NCBI GenBank assembly: GCA_017848965.1
Contig: JAFIHA010000022.1
Coordinates: forward strand, 1-39,603
Source: Dechloromonas aromatica (nom. nud.)
GTDB lineage: Bacteria; Pseudomonadota; Gammaproteobacteria; Burkholderiales; Rhodocyclaceae
DNA: 39,603 bases
Reading direction: 5' to 3'
This document shows, in pieces, positions 24,930 to 33,904 of this stretch; position 1 is the first letter of the stretch; every line of letters begins with the position of its first letter. The notes under the pieces are model-generated. The model ran no database searches. It was not told the DNA's origin and worked only from the letters and a program-made list of their open reading frames with translations. The position numbers and the translations under genes are program-made.

Positions 24930-26713
24930 CTCATTTCGCTGAACTGCATCGCGTGCAGACGGGCGTAATGGCCGTTCAATGCGAGCAGTTCGGCGTGGCT
25001 GCCGCGTTCGACGATTTCTCCTCGCTCCATGACCAGGATCAGGTCGGCGCGTTCGATGGTCGACAGGCGGTGGGCGATGACCAGCGTCGTCCGGTTGGCG
25101 GTGGCGGTTTCCAGCGCGGCCTGGATGTGGCGCTCGGATTCGGTGTCGAGGGCCGAGGTCGCTTCGTCGAGGATCAGCAAGGGCGCATCCTTGAGGATGG
25201 CGCGGGCGATCGCCAGGCGTTGCCGCTGGCCGCCCGAGAGCAGCACGCCGTTTTCACCGACCAGCGTGTCGTAGCCGTCGGGCAGGCGGGCAATGAACTC
25301 GTCGGCGTAGGCGGCGCGGGCGGCGGCGACGATGTCTTCGCGCGGGCAGCCGGCAAGGTCGCCGTAAGCGATGTTGTCGGCGACGGTATCGTTGAACAGC
25401 GTCACCTGCTGGCTGACCAGGGCGATGTGGCGGCGCAGGTTGCGCAGCGTGTAATTCTCGACATCGACGCCGTCGAGCAGGATGGCGCCGGTGTCGTGGT
25501 GGTAGAAGCGCGGGATCAGGTTGGCGAGTGTCGATTTGCCGCTGCCGGAGCGGCCGACCAGAGCGATCATCTGGCCCGGTTCGGCGGCGAAGCTGATATT
25601 GCGCAACACCGGCTGCTCACTGCCGGGATAGCTGAAGCTCAGCTCGCGCACCTCAAGCCGGCCGGCGATCTTCTCCCGTTCGACGGTGCCGCGGTTTTCC
25701 TCCGGCAGTTCGTCAAGCTGGGCGAAGATGCTTTCGGCGCCGGCCAGGCCCTTCTGGATCGTCGCGCTGACTTCCGACAACTGGCGGATCGGCTTCGGCA
25801 GCATGCCGGCAGCGGTGATGTAGGCGACCAGGTCGCCTGCTGTGGCGTCGCCGCGCAGGTAGAGGACTAGCGTCAGCAGGACAGCCATCGCCGAGAAGGA
25901 GACCAGTTGCAGCGCCGGCGTGAAGGTGGCGCCGGTCTTCACCATGCGCAGCTGCTTGCGCATGTTGTCCTCGCTGGCCGCCTTGAAGCGTCTGGTTTCG
26001 TAAGGTTCGCCGCCGAAACTGCGGACAGCGCGGTAGCCCTGGATGGTTTCCGAGGCGATATGCGTCAGTTCGCCCATCGCCGCCTGGATCTTTCGGCTCT
26101 GCTTGCGGAACTTGCGGCTGGCGCGGCTGACCATGGCGCCGATGACAGGCAGGATGACGATCATCACCGCGGTCAGTTTCCAGTTCATCCACAGCAGGTA
26201 ACCGAACAGGAAGATCACGGTCAGGCCTTCGCGGACGACGACCTTGATGGCGTCGGTGGCGGCGCCGGTGACCATGGTGACGTTGTAGGTGATGCGCGAG
26301 ATCAGGTGGCCGGAGTTGTTCTCGTCGAAATAGCGGTTCGGCAGTTGCAGGAGGCTGTTGAACAAGGCCTGTCGCAGGTCGTTGATCAGTCCCAAGGAAA
26401 CCTTGGCCAGGAAGTAGTTGCCGAGGAAGGAGCCGACGCTGCGCCAGGCGACGATCAGCAGCATCAGCAGCGGAACACCGAACATCAATTGCACGCTGCC
26501 GATCAGCGGCAGGTCGTGGTGCGTGGTTTCCGGCGGCGCGCTCAGGCCGTCGACGAAGTACTTGAGTACCGAGGCCAGCATCGGTTCCGACGAGGCGAAG
26601 ATGGCAAAGCCGAGCAGGCTGATGGCAAAGTGTCCGACAAAGGGGCGGACGTAGGACAGCAGCCGGAGGTAGATTTTCAGTGAGGAAGCGGACGGGTCAC
26701 TGTCGTGCGACAT
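24926..26713 (-). CDS. msbA: Lipid A/LPS flippase MsbA
   Basis: The 595-residue homodimeric ABC exporter has a membrane domain at about 15-330 and an ATPase at about 345-595. Walker A is GRSGSGKST, the Q-loop is in ALVSQQVTLF, the signature is LSGGQRQRLAIARAIL, Walker B is LLILDEATSALD and the switch is AHR. The membrane part reads like MsbA (NRYFDENNSGHLISRITYNV). MsbA flips core-lipid A across the inner membrane, after which O-antigen and transport steps follow. I chose ATG 26713 (MSHDSDPSASSLKIYLRLLS); upstream in-frame starts would add a non-conserved stretch. Its place beside a kinase-like gene matches the pseudomonad arrangement. Confidence 0.92.
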   Translation of the reverse strand: MSHDSDPSASSLKIYLRLLSYVRPFVGHFAISLLGFAIFASSEPMLASVLKYFVDGLSAPPETTHHDLPLIGSVQLMFGVPLLMLLIVAWRSVGSFLGNYFLAKVSLGLINDLRQALFNSLLQLPNRYFDENNSGHLISRITYNVTMVTGAATDAIKVVVREGLTVIFLFGYLLWMNWKLTAVMIVILPVIGAMVSRASRKFRKQSRKIQAAMGELTHIASETIQGYRAVRSFGGEPYETRRFKAASEDNMRKQLRMVKTGATFTPALQLVSFSAMAVLLTLVLYLRGDATAGDLVAYITAAGMLPKPIRQLSEVSATIQKGLAGAESIFAQLDELPEENRGTVEREKIAGRLEVRELSFSYPGSEQPVLRNISFAAEPGQMIALVGRSGSGKSTLANLIPRFYHHDTGAILLDGVDVENYTLRNLRRHIALVSQQVTLFNDTVADNIAYGDLAGCPREDIVAAARAAYADEFIARLPDGYDTLVGENGVLLSGGQRQRLAIARAILKDAPLLILDEATSALDTESERHIQAALETATANRTTLVIAHRLSTIERADLILVMERGEIVERGSHAELLALNGHYARLHAMQFSEMS

Positions 26714-26798
26714 GGCTTGGCGATCGTGGGGCGACGCGCGGAAAGAAAGTGGGCGCGAGTGTACCATGTGCGCCATGACGAACCTGTTGCACCTTCGA

Positions 26799-26807
26799 TG
26801 CTAAAAT
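26799..26807 (+). promoter_or_regulatory. Extended -10 promoter upstream of the kinase-like gene
   Basis: TGCTAAAAT is an extended -10 (TGn plus TAAAAT) about 27 nt before the TTG start of the kinase-like gene, in the 120-nt gap between divergent msbA and this gene. No good -35 is visible, as is usual for extended -10 sites. Confidence 0.5.
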
Positions 26808-26833
26808 CCCCCGATTTCTCCGGGTAATTGGCA

Positions 26834-27427
26834 TTGAAAACGCTGACGCAGCAGGAATATCAGGCGATGAGCGAAGGCGCACGCGTACTTGAGGCCGATC
26901 CGCACGGCGCCAAGGTGCTGCTCCTCGCTGACGGGACGATCCTCAAGCTGTTCCGGCGCAAGCGCCTGGTCACCTCGGCAATGATCTTCCCCTATGCAAC
27001 GCGCTTTGCCAACAATGCCCGCAAGCTGGCCGCGCTCGGCGTGCCGGTGCCGGAGGTGATCGACGTGTTGCGTATCCCCGGACTTGGCCGCGATGCCGTG
27101 CACTATCGTCCGCTGCCCGGTGTCACCCTGCGCCAGCTTGCCGGCGAGGCCTTGCCGGAAGCGCGCAAGCATCGCCTGCGCGAAGCATTCAACCGGCTGG
27201 TCGTGCTGCTGCACGACAACGGGGTCTATTTCCGTTCGCTGCACATCGGCAACGTCATCGTCACGCCGGACGACCGGCTCGGCCTGATCGACTTTTCCGA
27301 CATGCGCATTTATCCGTGGTCGCTCGGCACCTACCTGCGCCGCCGCAACATCCAGCGCCTGTACAAGGTGGCGACGGAGATCGAATGGATCGACCTGCCG
27401 TTCATTCTCGGCAAGGGACGGCGATGA
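26834..27427 (+). CDS. Kinase-fold LPS locus protein with altered catalytic loop ('toluene tolerance'-type)
   Basis: The 197-residue protein resembles the small kinase-like protein encoded next to msbA in pseudomonads. The start is uncertain. I use TTG 26834, since relatives begin about 'M-x-T-L' before the conserved SEGARVLEADPHGAKVLL. TTG 26828 and ATG 26867 (with AGGA upstream) are alternatives. Lys38 lies in ILKLFRRKR, and the metal-binding Asp153 is in LIDFSDMR. The catalytic loop reads YFRSLHIGNVIV, so the usual Asp is Ser135. It may be a pseudokinase, or use another base. It overlaps the next gene by ATGA. Confidence 0.78.
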   Translation: MKTLTQQEYQAMSEGARVLEADPHGAKVLLLADGTILKLFRRKRLVTSAMIFPYATRFANNARKLAALGVPVPEVIDVLRIPGLGRDAVHYRPLPGVTLRQLAGEALPEARKHRLREAFNRLVVLLHDNGVYFRSLHIGNVIVTPDDRLGLIDFSDMRIYPWSLGTYLRRRNIQRLYKVATEIEWIDLPFILGKGRR

Positions 27428-29616
27428 GTGCGGCCATGTTGCGGCCTTTCCTGGCCTATCTGCTGCGCGGCCGTCTCGCTTTCCCGGGCGGGCACCGGCC
27501 GCCGTCCGGGCACACCGTCCCGGCACGATTCGCCGGCGTCGGCGTTGCCGCTTCGCCCGACCCGGCGGTTGACGACTGGATCATCGCCACCCTGCGCGGG
27601 GCCGGCATCATCAATGTCCGACTCGACTTCACCTACGGCGATGCCGACGGACCGGCCGGGCGCCTGCTCGGTCGCCTGCTCGACGCCGGTTTCCATGTCG
27701 TCCTCCACCTGCTGCAGCCGGCCGATGCCGCGCGGGCGATGCCCGATGCCGCCGCCGGCGCAGCCTGGCGAGAGTTCGTCGGTGCCACGCTGGATGCTTT
27801 CGGTGAGCGGGTGGCGATGATCGAAGCCTGTTCGACGATCAACCGCCGACGCTGGGCCGGCTATACGCCGGACGGTTTTTTCGCCGCCTGGGACATCGCC
27901 TGGCAGGAAATCCGGCAGCGCGGCCTGCTGCTTGCCGGGCCGAGCATCACCGACTTCGAACCACCGTGGAGTGTCGGCATCCTGGCCGGCTTGCAGGCCC
28001 GCGGCCGCCTGCCCGACATCCATACCGACAACCTGTTCGCCGAGCGGGCGACCGAGCCGGAGCGCGACGACCCGAAGGTCCTCGGTCCCCGGCTGGCCGG
28101 CCTGCTGCGCATGAACCTGGTCAAGAAGGCACGCCTGCTGCAGCGCATCGGCGCCGACTTCGGCGTACCCCGGCTGTTCTCACCGGCCGCCTTCTGGACC
28201 CTGCCGCGCATCGGCCGCCAGCTGCCGGCAACCGAGCAGAAACAGGCCGATTACCTGACCCGCTACCTGGTCCTCGCCGCCGCCTCGGGGGCTCTCGAGG
28301 GGGCATGGTGGGGGCCGCTGATCTGCCACCGCGAGGGACTGGTGGACGACGGCGCGGCGCAGTATCCGGCGCTCGAGCGGATCACCCACTACGCTGCGGT
28401 CGACGGGGCGCTGGCCGACTTCCGCCCGCGTCCGGCGCTGGCCGCCCTGGCCGCGTTCAATGCCCGCATTCCGGGGCGGCGCTACCTCGGTTGCCTGTGC
28501 GGCGGCGACGGACTGGAGATCCATGCCTTTGCCGGGGCCGACGGCGGCCTGACCCATGTCGCGTGGACCATCAATGGCCGGGTGGCGGCGCTGGTCGACG
28601 TTTACGATGCGGCGACGCTGGTTGCCGCCAGCTTTCACGACCGTGACGGTACGGCGCTCGACGAAGCGCCGACGCTGTTGACCGAAATGCCCGTCTACAT
28701 CGACTGGCCGGCGACGACGGCGGTCGCTCTCAAGCCGGGGGCGGGGTTGCTGCCGGACGTGGCGATCGACGTCCATGGCGGCAAGGCGCTGCATTTTTTC
28801 CGTGCCGAGGGCTGGCAGGGCATCGTCGCCGCCGAGACCCAGGCTGCGGCCCGGGCGCTGCTTGCCGCACTGCCGCCGGCATCGCTACAGGTGCAGCGGG
28901 CGGCCGTGCTGCGCCACGCCCGCAACGCGATCTGGTCGGTTGCCGACCCGCGCGATCCGGCGGCTCGCCTGGTCATCAAGCAGCCGGTGAAAATGCACCT
29001 GCACAAGCAATGGCTCGACCGTTTCAAGCCATCGAAGGCGCTGCGTAGCTGGAGCGGTACCTGCGAACTGCAGCGCCGTGGTATCGGCGTTGCGCCGCCG
29101 GTCGCCTGGTTCGAGAAGATCGGCGACACGACGCTGAAGCAGAATTTCTATCTTTGCGAATATGTCGAGGCGGAGTTTTCGGTGCGCCAGATGCTTTCCG
29201 CTTTCGCAACCGGAAAAACGGAATATGCCGGTTTCTCCGACAACCAAGCCTACCGGAGCCTCGCCGCCTTTCTGCTGCGCCTGCACGGGACCGGCATCTT
29301 CTTCCGCGATCTTTCCGGGGGAAATCTTCTGGCCAGTCGTGCAGCCGACGGCAAACTCGAATTCGCCTTGATCGACACCGGCCGCATCCGCGTAGAACCC
29401 CGTCCGCTCTCGAGGCGTGCGCGTCTGGCGGATCTGGTCCGCATCTGCAACAAGCTGCACTGGGCTGGCAGAGAGCGCTTGTTGGAAATTTACTTTTCGG
29501 CACTTGGTCGCAAGCTTGCCTGGCGTGACCGACTGGCCTTCCTGTCTTATGACCTCAAGGTTGATCTCAAGCGGCGCTTCGGGCGCAAGGCCCTGAAGCG
29601 GCTTGCCGGACACTGA
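27424..29616 (+). CDS. Fusion: putative glycosidase-like barrel plus LPS kinase domain
   Basis: This 730-residue protein starts at ATG 27424, coupled to the previous gene. Residues 30-370 look like a TIM-barrel of glycosidase clan A: GAGIINVRLDFTYGD, FHVVLHLLQP, a possible acid Glu134 in MIEACSTINRRRW, and AWWGPLICHREGLVDD. Residues 380-490 are a beta-rich linker. Residues 540-730 are a Kdo/WaaP-type kinase with LVIKQPVKMHLH, the loop FFRDLSGGNLL (Asp629, Asn634) and Asp651 in LIDTGRIR. Such a fusion could bind and phosphorylate a core glycan. Whether the barrel still cuts sugar is open. The barrel call is by fold resemblance only. Confidence 0.7.
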   Translation: MSAAMLRPFLAYLLRGRLAFPGGHRPPSGHTVPARFAGVGVAASPDPAVDDWIIATLRGAGIINVRLDFTYGDADGPAGRLLGRLLDAGFHVVLHLLQPADAARAMPDAAAGAAWREFVGATLDAFGERVAMIEACSTINRRRWAGYTPDGFFAAWDIAWQEIRQRGLLLAGPSITDFEPPWSVGILAGLQARGRLPDIHTDNLFAERATEPERDDPKVLGPRLAGLLRMNLVKKARLLQRIGADFGVPRLFSPAAFWTLPRIGRQLPATEQKQADYLTRYLVLAAASGALEGAWWGPLICHREGLVDDGAAQYPALERITHYAAVDGALADFRPRPALAALAAFNARIPGRRYLGCLCGGDGLEIHAFAGADGGLTHVAWTINGRVAALVDVYDAATLVAASFHDRDGTALDEAPTLLTEMPVYIDWPATTAVALKPGAGLLPDVAIDVHGGKALHFFRAEGWQGIVAAETQAAARALLAALPPASLQVQRAAVLRHARNAIWSVADPRDPAARLVIKQPVKMHLHKQWLDRFKPSKALRSWSGTCELQRRGIGVAPPVAWFEKIGDTTLKQNFYLCEYVEAEFSVRQMLSAFATGKTEYAGFSDNQAYRSLAAFLLRLHGTGIFFRDLSGGNLLASRAADGKLEFALIDTGRIRVEPRPLSRRARLADLVRICNKLHWAGRERLLEIYFSALGRKLAWRDRLAFLSYDLKVDLKRRFGRKALKRLAGH

Positions 29617-29647
29617 ACATTTCGCCGAACAGGAGCAGGTTCGCAGG

Positions 29648-31618
29648 ATGGAGCATCGTAAGGAAATCGATGGCTTAAGGGCTGTAGCGGTACTTGCAGT
29701 GGTCTTCTGTCATGCTGGCTTCCCCTTTTTTCAAGGGGGATTCGTTGGTGTGGATGTTTTTTTTGTCATCAGCGGCTATCTGATCACTTCGATTATCCTG
29801 CGCGAAATGGAGGAGGGGGGATTTTCCCTCCGTAGGTTTTACGAGCGCCGTGCTCGCCGTATACTTCCTGCGTTGTTTCTGCTTTTGTCGTTTAGCTTGC
29901 CTGCGGCTTGGTTGTGGCTCTGGCCCGAGGACTTTCGGGATTTCGCCAGAAGTGTCGTCTACGTGGCGCTTTTTGCCTCAAATATCCATTTTTATAAGGA
30001 AATCGGTTATTTCGAGCCAGACGTCGAGTTGCGTCCGCTGTTGCATACCTGGAGCCTGGGGGTCGAGGAGCAGTACTACATACTTTTTCCGTTGCTCATC
30101 CTGGCGTGTTGGCGGTTCGGTCGGCACTACTTGCTGTTTGTGCTGTCGGCGCTGGCGCTTTTGAGCTTGGCGCTGGCGCAGTATGGCTTGAGCCGTTTTC
30201 CCGAAGCTACATTCTATCTATTGCCAACCCGAGCTTGGGAGTTGTTGTTTGGTGCGATTTATGCGGCACATGGCCTGGGAAGGCCTATGGCGACGCGGTG
30301 GGCGCCGGAAATTCACAATGTGCTTGCCGCCTGTGGCCTCCTGCTGATTCTCGCGGCGGTCTTCCTGTTCTCTCCGCAGACCTCCTTTCCTGGTATGGCA
30401 GCCCTCGTTCCTGTTATCGGGGCGCTCTTGGTGATTGCGTTCGCGACGCCGGATACCATCGCAGGTAAGCTGCTCTTACAGCGCCCGGTGCTTGCAATCG
30501 GTTTGTGGAGTTATAGCGTATATTTGTGGCATCAGCCTGTCTTTGCCTTTATCCGCTATCACGATGAGGAACCATCAGCGCTGTTGATGGGGGCCATGGT
30601 CGTCTTCGTCCTGGTTTTGTCCTATGGCTCCTGGCGCTTCGTGGAAATGCCTTTTCGGCAAAGTGGGGTTTCCGGAAAACGCTTGCTTGCGTTTGTTGCC
30701 GCTGGCGCAGTGTTGTTTGTCGGCGTGGGCTTGCTCGGAAAACACCGGGCGGATTTTATTAAACAGCATGCTCCGGGTTACGCCCGGCAACTCGATGTCG
30801 AGCAGGCATTGCGGACAAACTTCGGACTTTCGCAGATGTGCAAGGAGTCCTTGGCTGGCACGGTGTGCCAGACCGATCCGGCGCCCGAACTCCTGGTCTG
30901 GGGGGACTCCTTTGCCATGCATCTGGTCGACGGGTTCCTTGCAGATGCTCCGGGATTGAAATTGATGCAGCGTACCAGTAGTGGTTGCGGTCCTATCCAT
31001 GGTCTGGCACCAGTCTTTGGTGGCGATCGGCAGGATGCACAAGATTGTCTCGAATTCAACGATGCAGTACTGGAGGAAATACAGAAAACCCCTTCCTTGC
31101 GCTTTGTCGTGCTGTCCTCCCCTTTTTCTCAATATCTTCAGGAGCCAAGAGAGTCCGCGGGGGAAGGCGAAGAGCACCTTGTACATACTAGAGAAGGCGT
31201 CACCCGTGCAGATGAAATCTTGCTGCGTAGCTATTTTCTCAAGACTATCGAGCGGCTTCGGGCATTGGGGGTGGAACCTTTTGTCGTCGCACCGCCGCCG
31301 GCCAATGGTCGGGATATCGGAAAATGCCTGGCACGCTCGGTCCTGCTTGGAAGCAGTCTAGATCGGTGCAGTTTCTCTTTGAATGAGCTGTCTGCGGAGC
31401 GGCGCCGGGTCTATGATTGGCTGGCTGAATTTGAAGATGACTTTCCCGTTATCTGGCTGCATAGGGAGATTTGCCGGGATGGTGTGTGTCGCGCGCATCT
31501 CGACGGGACTTTTCTCTACCGGGATTCAGGGCATCTGTCGAAGCCGGGGAGTGCCCTGCTCGGCAAGCGCTTGGGATGGTCATCCCAGGTGGTCGGTGGG
31601 AAGGACAGTGTCCGGTAG
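29648..31618 (+). CDS. OafA-type O-acyltransferase with C-terminal SGNH domain
   Basis: The 656-residue protein opens MEHRKEIDGLRAVAVLAVVF and has the acyltransferase-3 hallmarks: GGFVGVDVFFVISGYLI, RFYERRARRILPAL and LLHTWSLGVEEQYYI. About ten membrane helices fill residues 1-370. The periplasmic C-terminal SGNH domain has LLVWGDSFAMHLVDGFL (nucleophile Ser) and the DxxH pair in YRDSGHLSKPG. Such enzymes take an acyl group across the membrane and place it on LPS or O-antigen sugar. I use ATG 29648; a TTG at 29603 overlaps the previous gene. Base composition looks AT-richer than upstream genes, which hints at later gain. Confidence 0.9.
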   Translation: MEHRKEIDGLRAVAVLAVVFCHAGFPFFQGGFVGVDVFFVISGYLITSIILREMEEGGFSLRRFYERRARRILPALFLLLSFSLPAAWLWLWPEDFRDFARSVVYVALFASNIHFYKEIGYFEPDVELRPLLHTWSLGVEEQYYILFPLLILACWRFGRHYLLFVLSALALLSLALAQYGLSRFPEATFYLLPTRAWELLFGAIYAAHGLGRPMATRWAPEIHNVLAACGLLLILAAVFLFSPQTSFPGMAALVPVIGALLVIAFATPDTIAGKLLLQRPVLAIGLWSYSVYLWHQPVFAFIRYHDEEPSALLMGAMVVFVLVLSYGSWRFVEMPFRQSGVSGKRLLAFVAAGAVLFVGVGLLGKHRADFIKQHAPGYARQLDVEQALRTNFGLSQMCKESLAGTVCQTDPAPELLVWGDSFAMHLVDGFLADAPGLKLMQRTSSGCGPIHGLAPVFGGDRQDAQDCLEFNDAVLEEIQKTPSLRFVVLSSPFSQYLQEPRESAGEGEEHLVHTREGVTRADEILLRSYFLKTIERLRALGVEPFVVAPPPANGRDIGKCLARSVLLGSSLDRCSFSLNELSAERRRVYDWLAEFEDDFPVIWLHREICRDGVCRAHLDGTFLYRDSGHLSKPGSALLGKRLGWSSQVVGGKDSVR

Positions 31619-31718
31619 CTAGGCAGTCAATTCGGCGCCGGGACATCCGGCAGGGAATCAAGCGACTTGGGGTAGCATGCAGCCCTCTAGATCAAGGGAG
31701 CCGTTAGGCGAGGAAACT

Positions 31719-32630
31719 ATGGAGGACCTTATCAGTGTCGTCATTCCAACCTACAACTATGCACACTATCTGGCGAGGGCCGTCGATTCGGTGGCTCGTC
31801 AGCATACCGGTTTTGATGAGCTGATCATTGTCGACGATGGTTCCACGGACGAAACTTCGGCCGTGTTGGCGGCGTGCCTGCGCCGTTATCCCTGGATTCA
31901 GGTGGTCAGGCAGGCTAATGGTGGAGCGGCCTCGGCCAGAAACCACGGTCTCCGACTCGCAAATGGGCGTTTCGTCCTGTTTCTCGATGCTGACGACGAA
32001 CTCCTCCCAGATGCTTTACGGACGTTGCGTGCAGCAAGCGCAGCCAGGCCGGAAGCCGAAGTCGTGCTGGGGGGGCAGATTACTGTCTACCCTGACGGCG
32101 CAGAGCGTATGCGTTTGCCGGAGCCGATACCGACGGCCGTTTCGGATGCTGAGCGTGTGGCCCGCGTAAAGGCTTATCTTCTGGATAGAAAAATTGCTAT
32201 CTCCCATTCGCGCTCGATGTTTTCCAGGGACTTGTTGGTTCAGCGTCCCTATCCGGAGATCTTGCGCTCGCGGGAAGATATTCCTGTTTTTGCCTTTCTG
32301 CTTGCACACGCCGACGTCGCTACGGCATTTCAGCCTGTGGCGCGTATCCACAAGCATCCGGATAGTTTGCGGCACCGGAATTCCGATGAGGAGAGAGTGG
32401 TCGGTCATATAGTGGATGAGGTGTTCGCGCAGTTGCCGGCGGCATGCGAGCCGCTGCGGGCGCGTTACGCAGCGCAGCAATATCTTTCGCTATCGCGCGG
32501 AGCGCTTGAATACGGAGATGCTGCAGGCGCGCGACGCTATTACCTCCAGGCCTTCAGGCTTAGTCCAAGGCAGGCGCTGCAATGGCGATACTTCAGGAAG
32601 ATTGTGCGCAGCCTGGTCGGCGGGAAGTGA
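31719..32630 (+). CDS. Family 2 glycosyltransferase
   Basis: The 303-residue protein is a standard GT-A enzyme: ISVVIPTYNYAHYLARAVDS, IIVDDGSTDET, NGGAASARNHGLRLANG and the DxD motif FLDADDELLP (Asp90-Asp92). I begin at ATG 31719, which has GAGGA about five nucleotides upstream; the longer frame (from 31677) adds a non-conserved stretch. The C-terminal third (LRARYAAQQYLSLSRGALEY) is helical. It follows the acyltransferase after 100 nt with no terminator seen, so the two may be one unit. Its sugar and acceptor are unknown; an LPS or O-unit sugar is likely. Confidence 0.87.
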   Translation: MEDLISVVIPTYNYAHYLARAVDSVARQHTGFDELIIVDDGSTDETSAVLAACLRRYPWIQVVRQANGGAASARNHGLRLANGRFVLFLDADDELLPDALRTLRAASAARPEAEVVLGGQITVYPDGAERMRLPEPIPTAVSDAERVARVKAYLLDRKIAISHSRSMFSRDLLVQRPYPEILRSREDIPVFAFLLAHADVATAFQPVARIHKHPDSLRHRNSDEERVVGHIVDEVFAQLPAACEPLRARYAAQQYLSLSRGALEYGDAAGARRYYLQAFRLSPRQALQWRYFRKIVRSLVGGK

Positions 32631-32697
32631 GTTGTCTGTCGGCGAGGGGCGGTTGTGGCAGGCAGGTGCTTTCCCGTCGGCAGTTGGTGAGCGTAAT

Positions 32698-33876
32698 TCA
32701 GTTGCCGAAGCCCTCTCTTTTCAATGCGTCGAGGACGCAACCCGCTTCGATGGCATTGTCGCTGCTGTGAACGCCATAGATTCGCTTGCCGGAAAGTTGA
32801 GACAGCTTTTCGCGGTAGGTAATCTTGCGTCGAAGGTTGCCATTGTCGAGATGAGGATATTGTGGGAGCGGGGATTCGAGCAATTGGGGGGCTGGGTCGT
32901 TGCAGATCAGGAATGTACAGGGAAGAATCTCTTCGCCATGCTTTCCCTCCATCCAGTTGCCTCCTCGCAGGTGACTTGCCAAGCGCCGTCTTTCCGTCTT
33001 CGGGACTTCGATAATTTGGCGAATCTCGAATTCAGCGCTGATCATCTCGATTGCCTTGTCCGTGAGTCCGGCGTCCTCGAGGTCGTCGCGAAGGATGAAA
33101 ATGCAGAAGTAATTGAAGCCGCTGGGGAGTAATGTCGAGAATCGTGCTTCATCTTCCCTGGCGAGTTGGGTCAGCAAGCCCGCGTTTCTCGGCCAACGAA
33201 TCTTCAGATCGTAAGGCATTTCGTAACCATTGGCTGTGAGCCACCGGTTCAGGCTGTTCAGGTCGAGGGGGACAGGAAGGGGAACTCTCTCAGCTTTTGC
33301 TTCTTCCGCCAAGCGGGCAAGATAGGCGGATATTGTTTCAGTATCACTGGCGGCAGTGGAGGCACAAGTTGCCGCGGCCTTGTGATAGACGACGTGATAA
33401 GCCAAAGAGGCAATGTAAGGCAGCCCGGTCAGTCGGAAAAACCCCCGGGGGTCGAATATCCGGGTTGCCAACAGAGCGCGCGCCATGATGGGCGGGTAAT
33501 AAGGATAGTGCTTGTAGCAGAAGCCTCCCGAACCACATGTGTCATAGAACTCGCAGCTGACACCACTCTTGGAGTAGTGGCGTGCAGCGATCTCCAATAA
33601 TTGGCGACGGCTTTCTCCTTCCAGTTCCAGCAAAATGTCCACATCGCCGTGGCGTTCATCCACTTTGCCGGCATCACCGCCTCGAGGCAGAGGCTCTATC
33701 GGTACCTTGTCTGGCCAGCGTAAAACGGCATATCGAATTCCGGCGGATTGGAGTTCGTCCAGAAACGCAATGACGGAGGCAATGCGTATCGAGAGCGCGC
33801 CGTGCTTTTTCCTGATTTTCCGGAATTTCCGACGAAGCAGGAAATGATTCAATAATGTCGAAAGCTTGTTTTGCAT
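32698..33876 (-). CDS. Putative nucleotidyltransferase protein with NDK-like C-terminal region (unknown)
   Basis: I do not recognise this 392-residue protein as a named gene. The N-terminal half has a nucleotidyltransferase-like motif, RHGDVDILLELEG (Asp78, Asp80), after a helix and IRYAVLRWPDK. The C-terminal part (about 255-392) has features like nucleoside diphosphate kinase: FCIFILRDDLEDAGL, then FEIRQIIEVPKTER, then YGVHSSDNAIEAG (His370-Asp373 region), which recalls the NDK HxSDS-x-E-x-A stretch. The catalytic His of NDK is not evident. It is the last gene of a minus-strand unit with a kinase and carbamoyltransferase, so a part in surface glycan modification is likely but unproven. Confidence 0.6.
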   Translation of the reverse strand: MQNKLSTLLNHFLLRRKFRKIRKKHGALSIRIASVIAFLDELQSAGIRYAVLRWPDKVPIEPLPRGGDAGKVDERHGDVDILLELEGESRRQLLEIAARHYSKSGVSCEFYDTCGSGGFCYKHYPYYPPIMARALLATRIFDPRGFFRLTGLPYIASLAYHVVYHKAAATCASTAASDTETISAYLARLAEEAKAERVPLPVPLDLNSLNRWLTANGYEMPYDLKIRWPRNAGLLTQLAREDEARFSTLLPSGFNYFCIFILRDDLEDAGLTDKAIEMISAEFEIRQIIEVPKTERRRLASHLRGGNWMEGKHGEEILPCTFLICNDPAPQLLESPLPQYPHLDNGNLRRKITYREKLSQLSGKRIYGVHSSDNAIEAGCVLDALKREGFGN

Positions 33877-33904
33877 GCAGGCTCTGTACTATCGCGCGAG
33901 GCGC

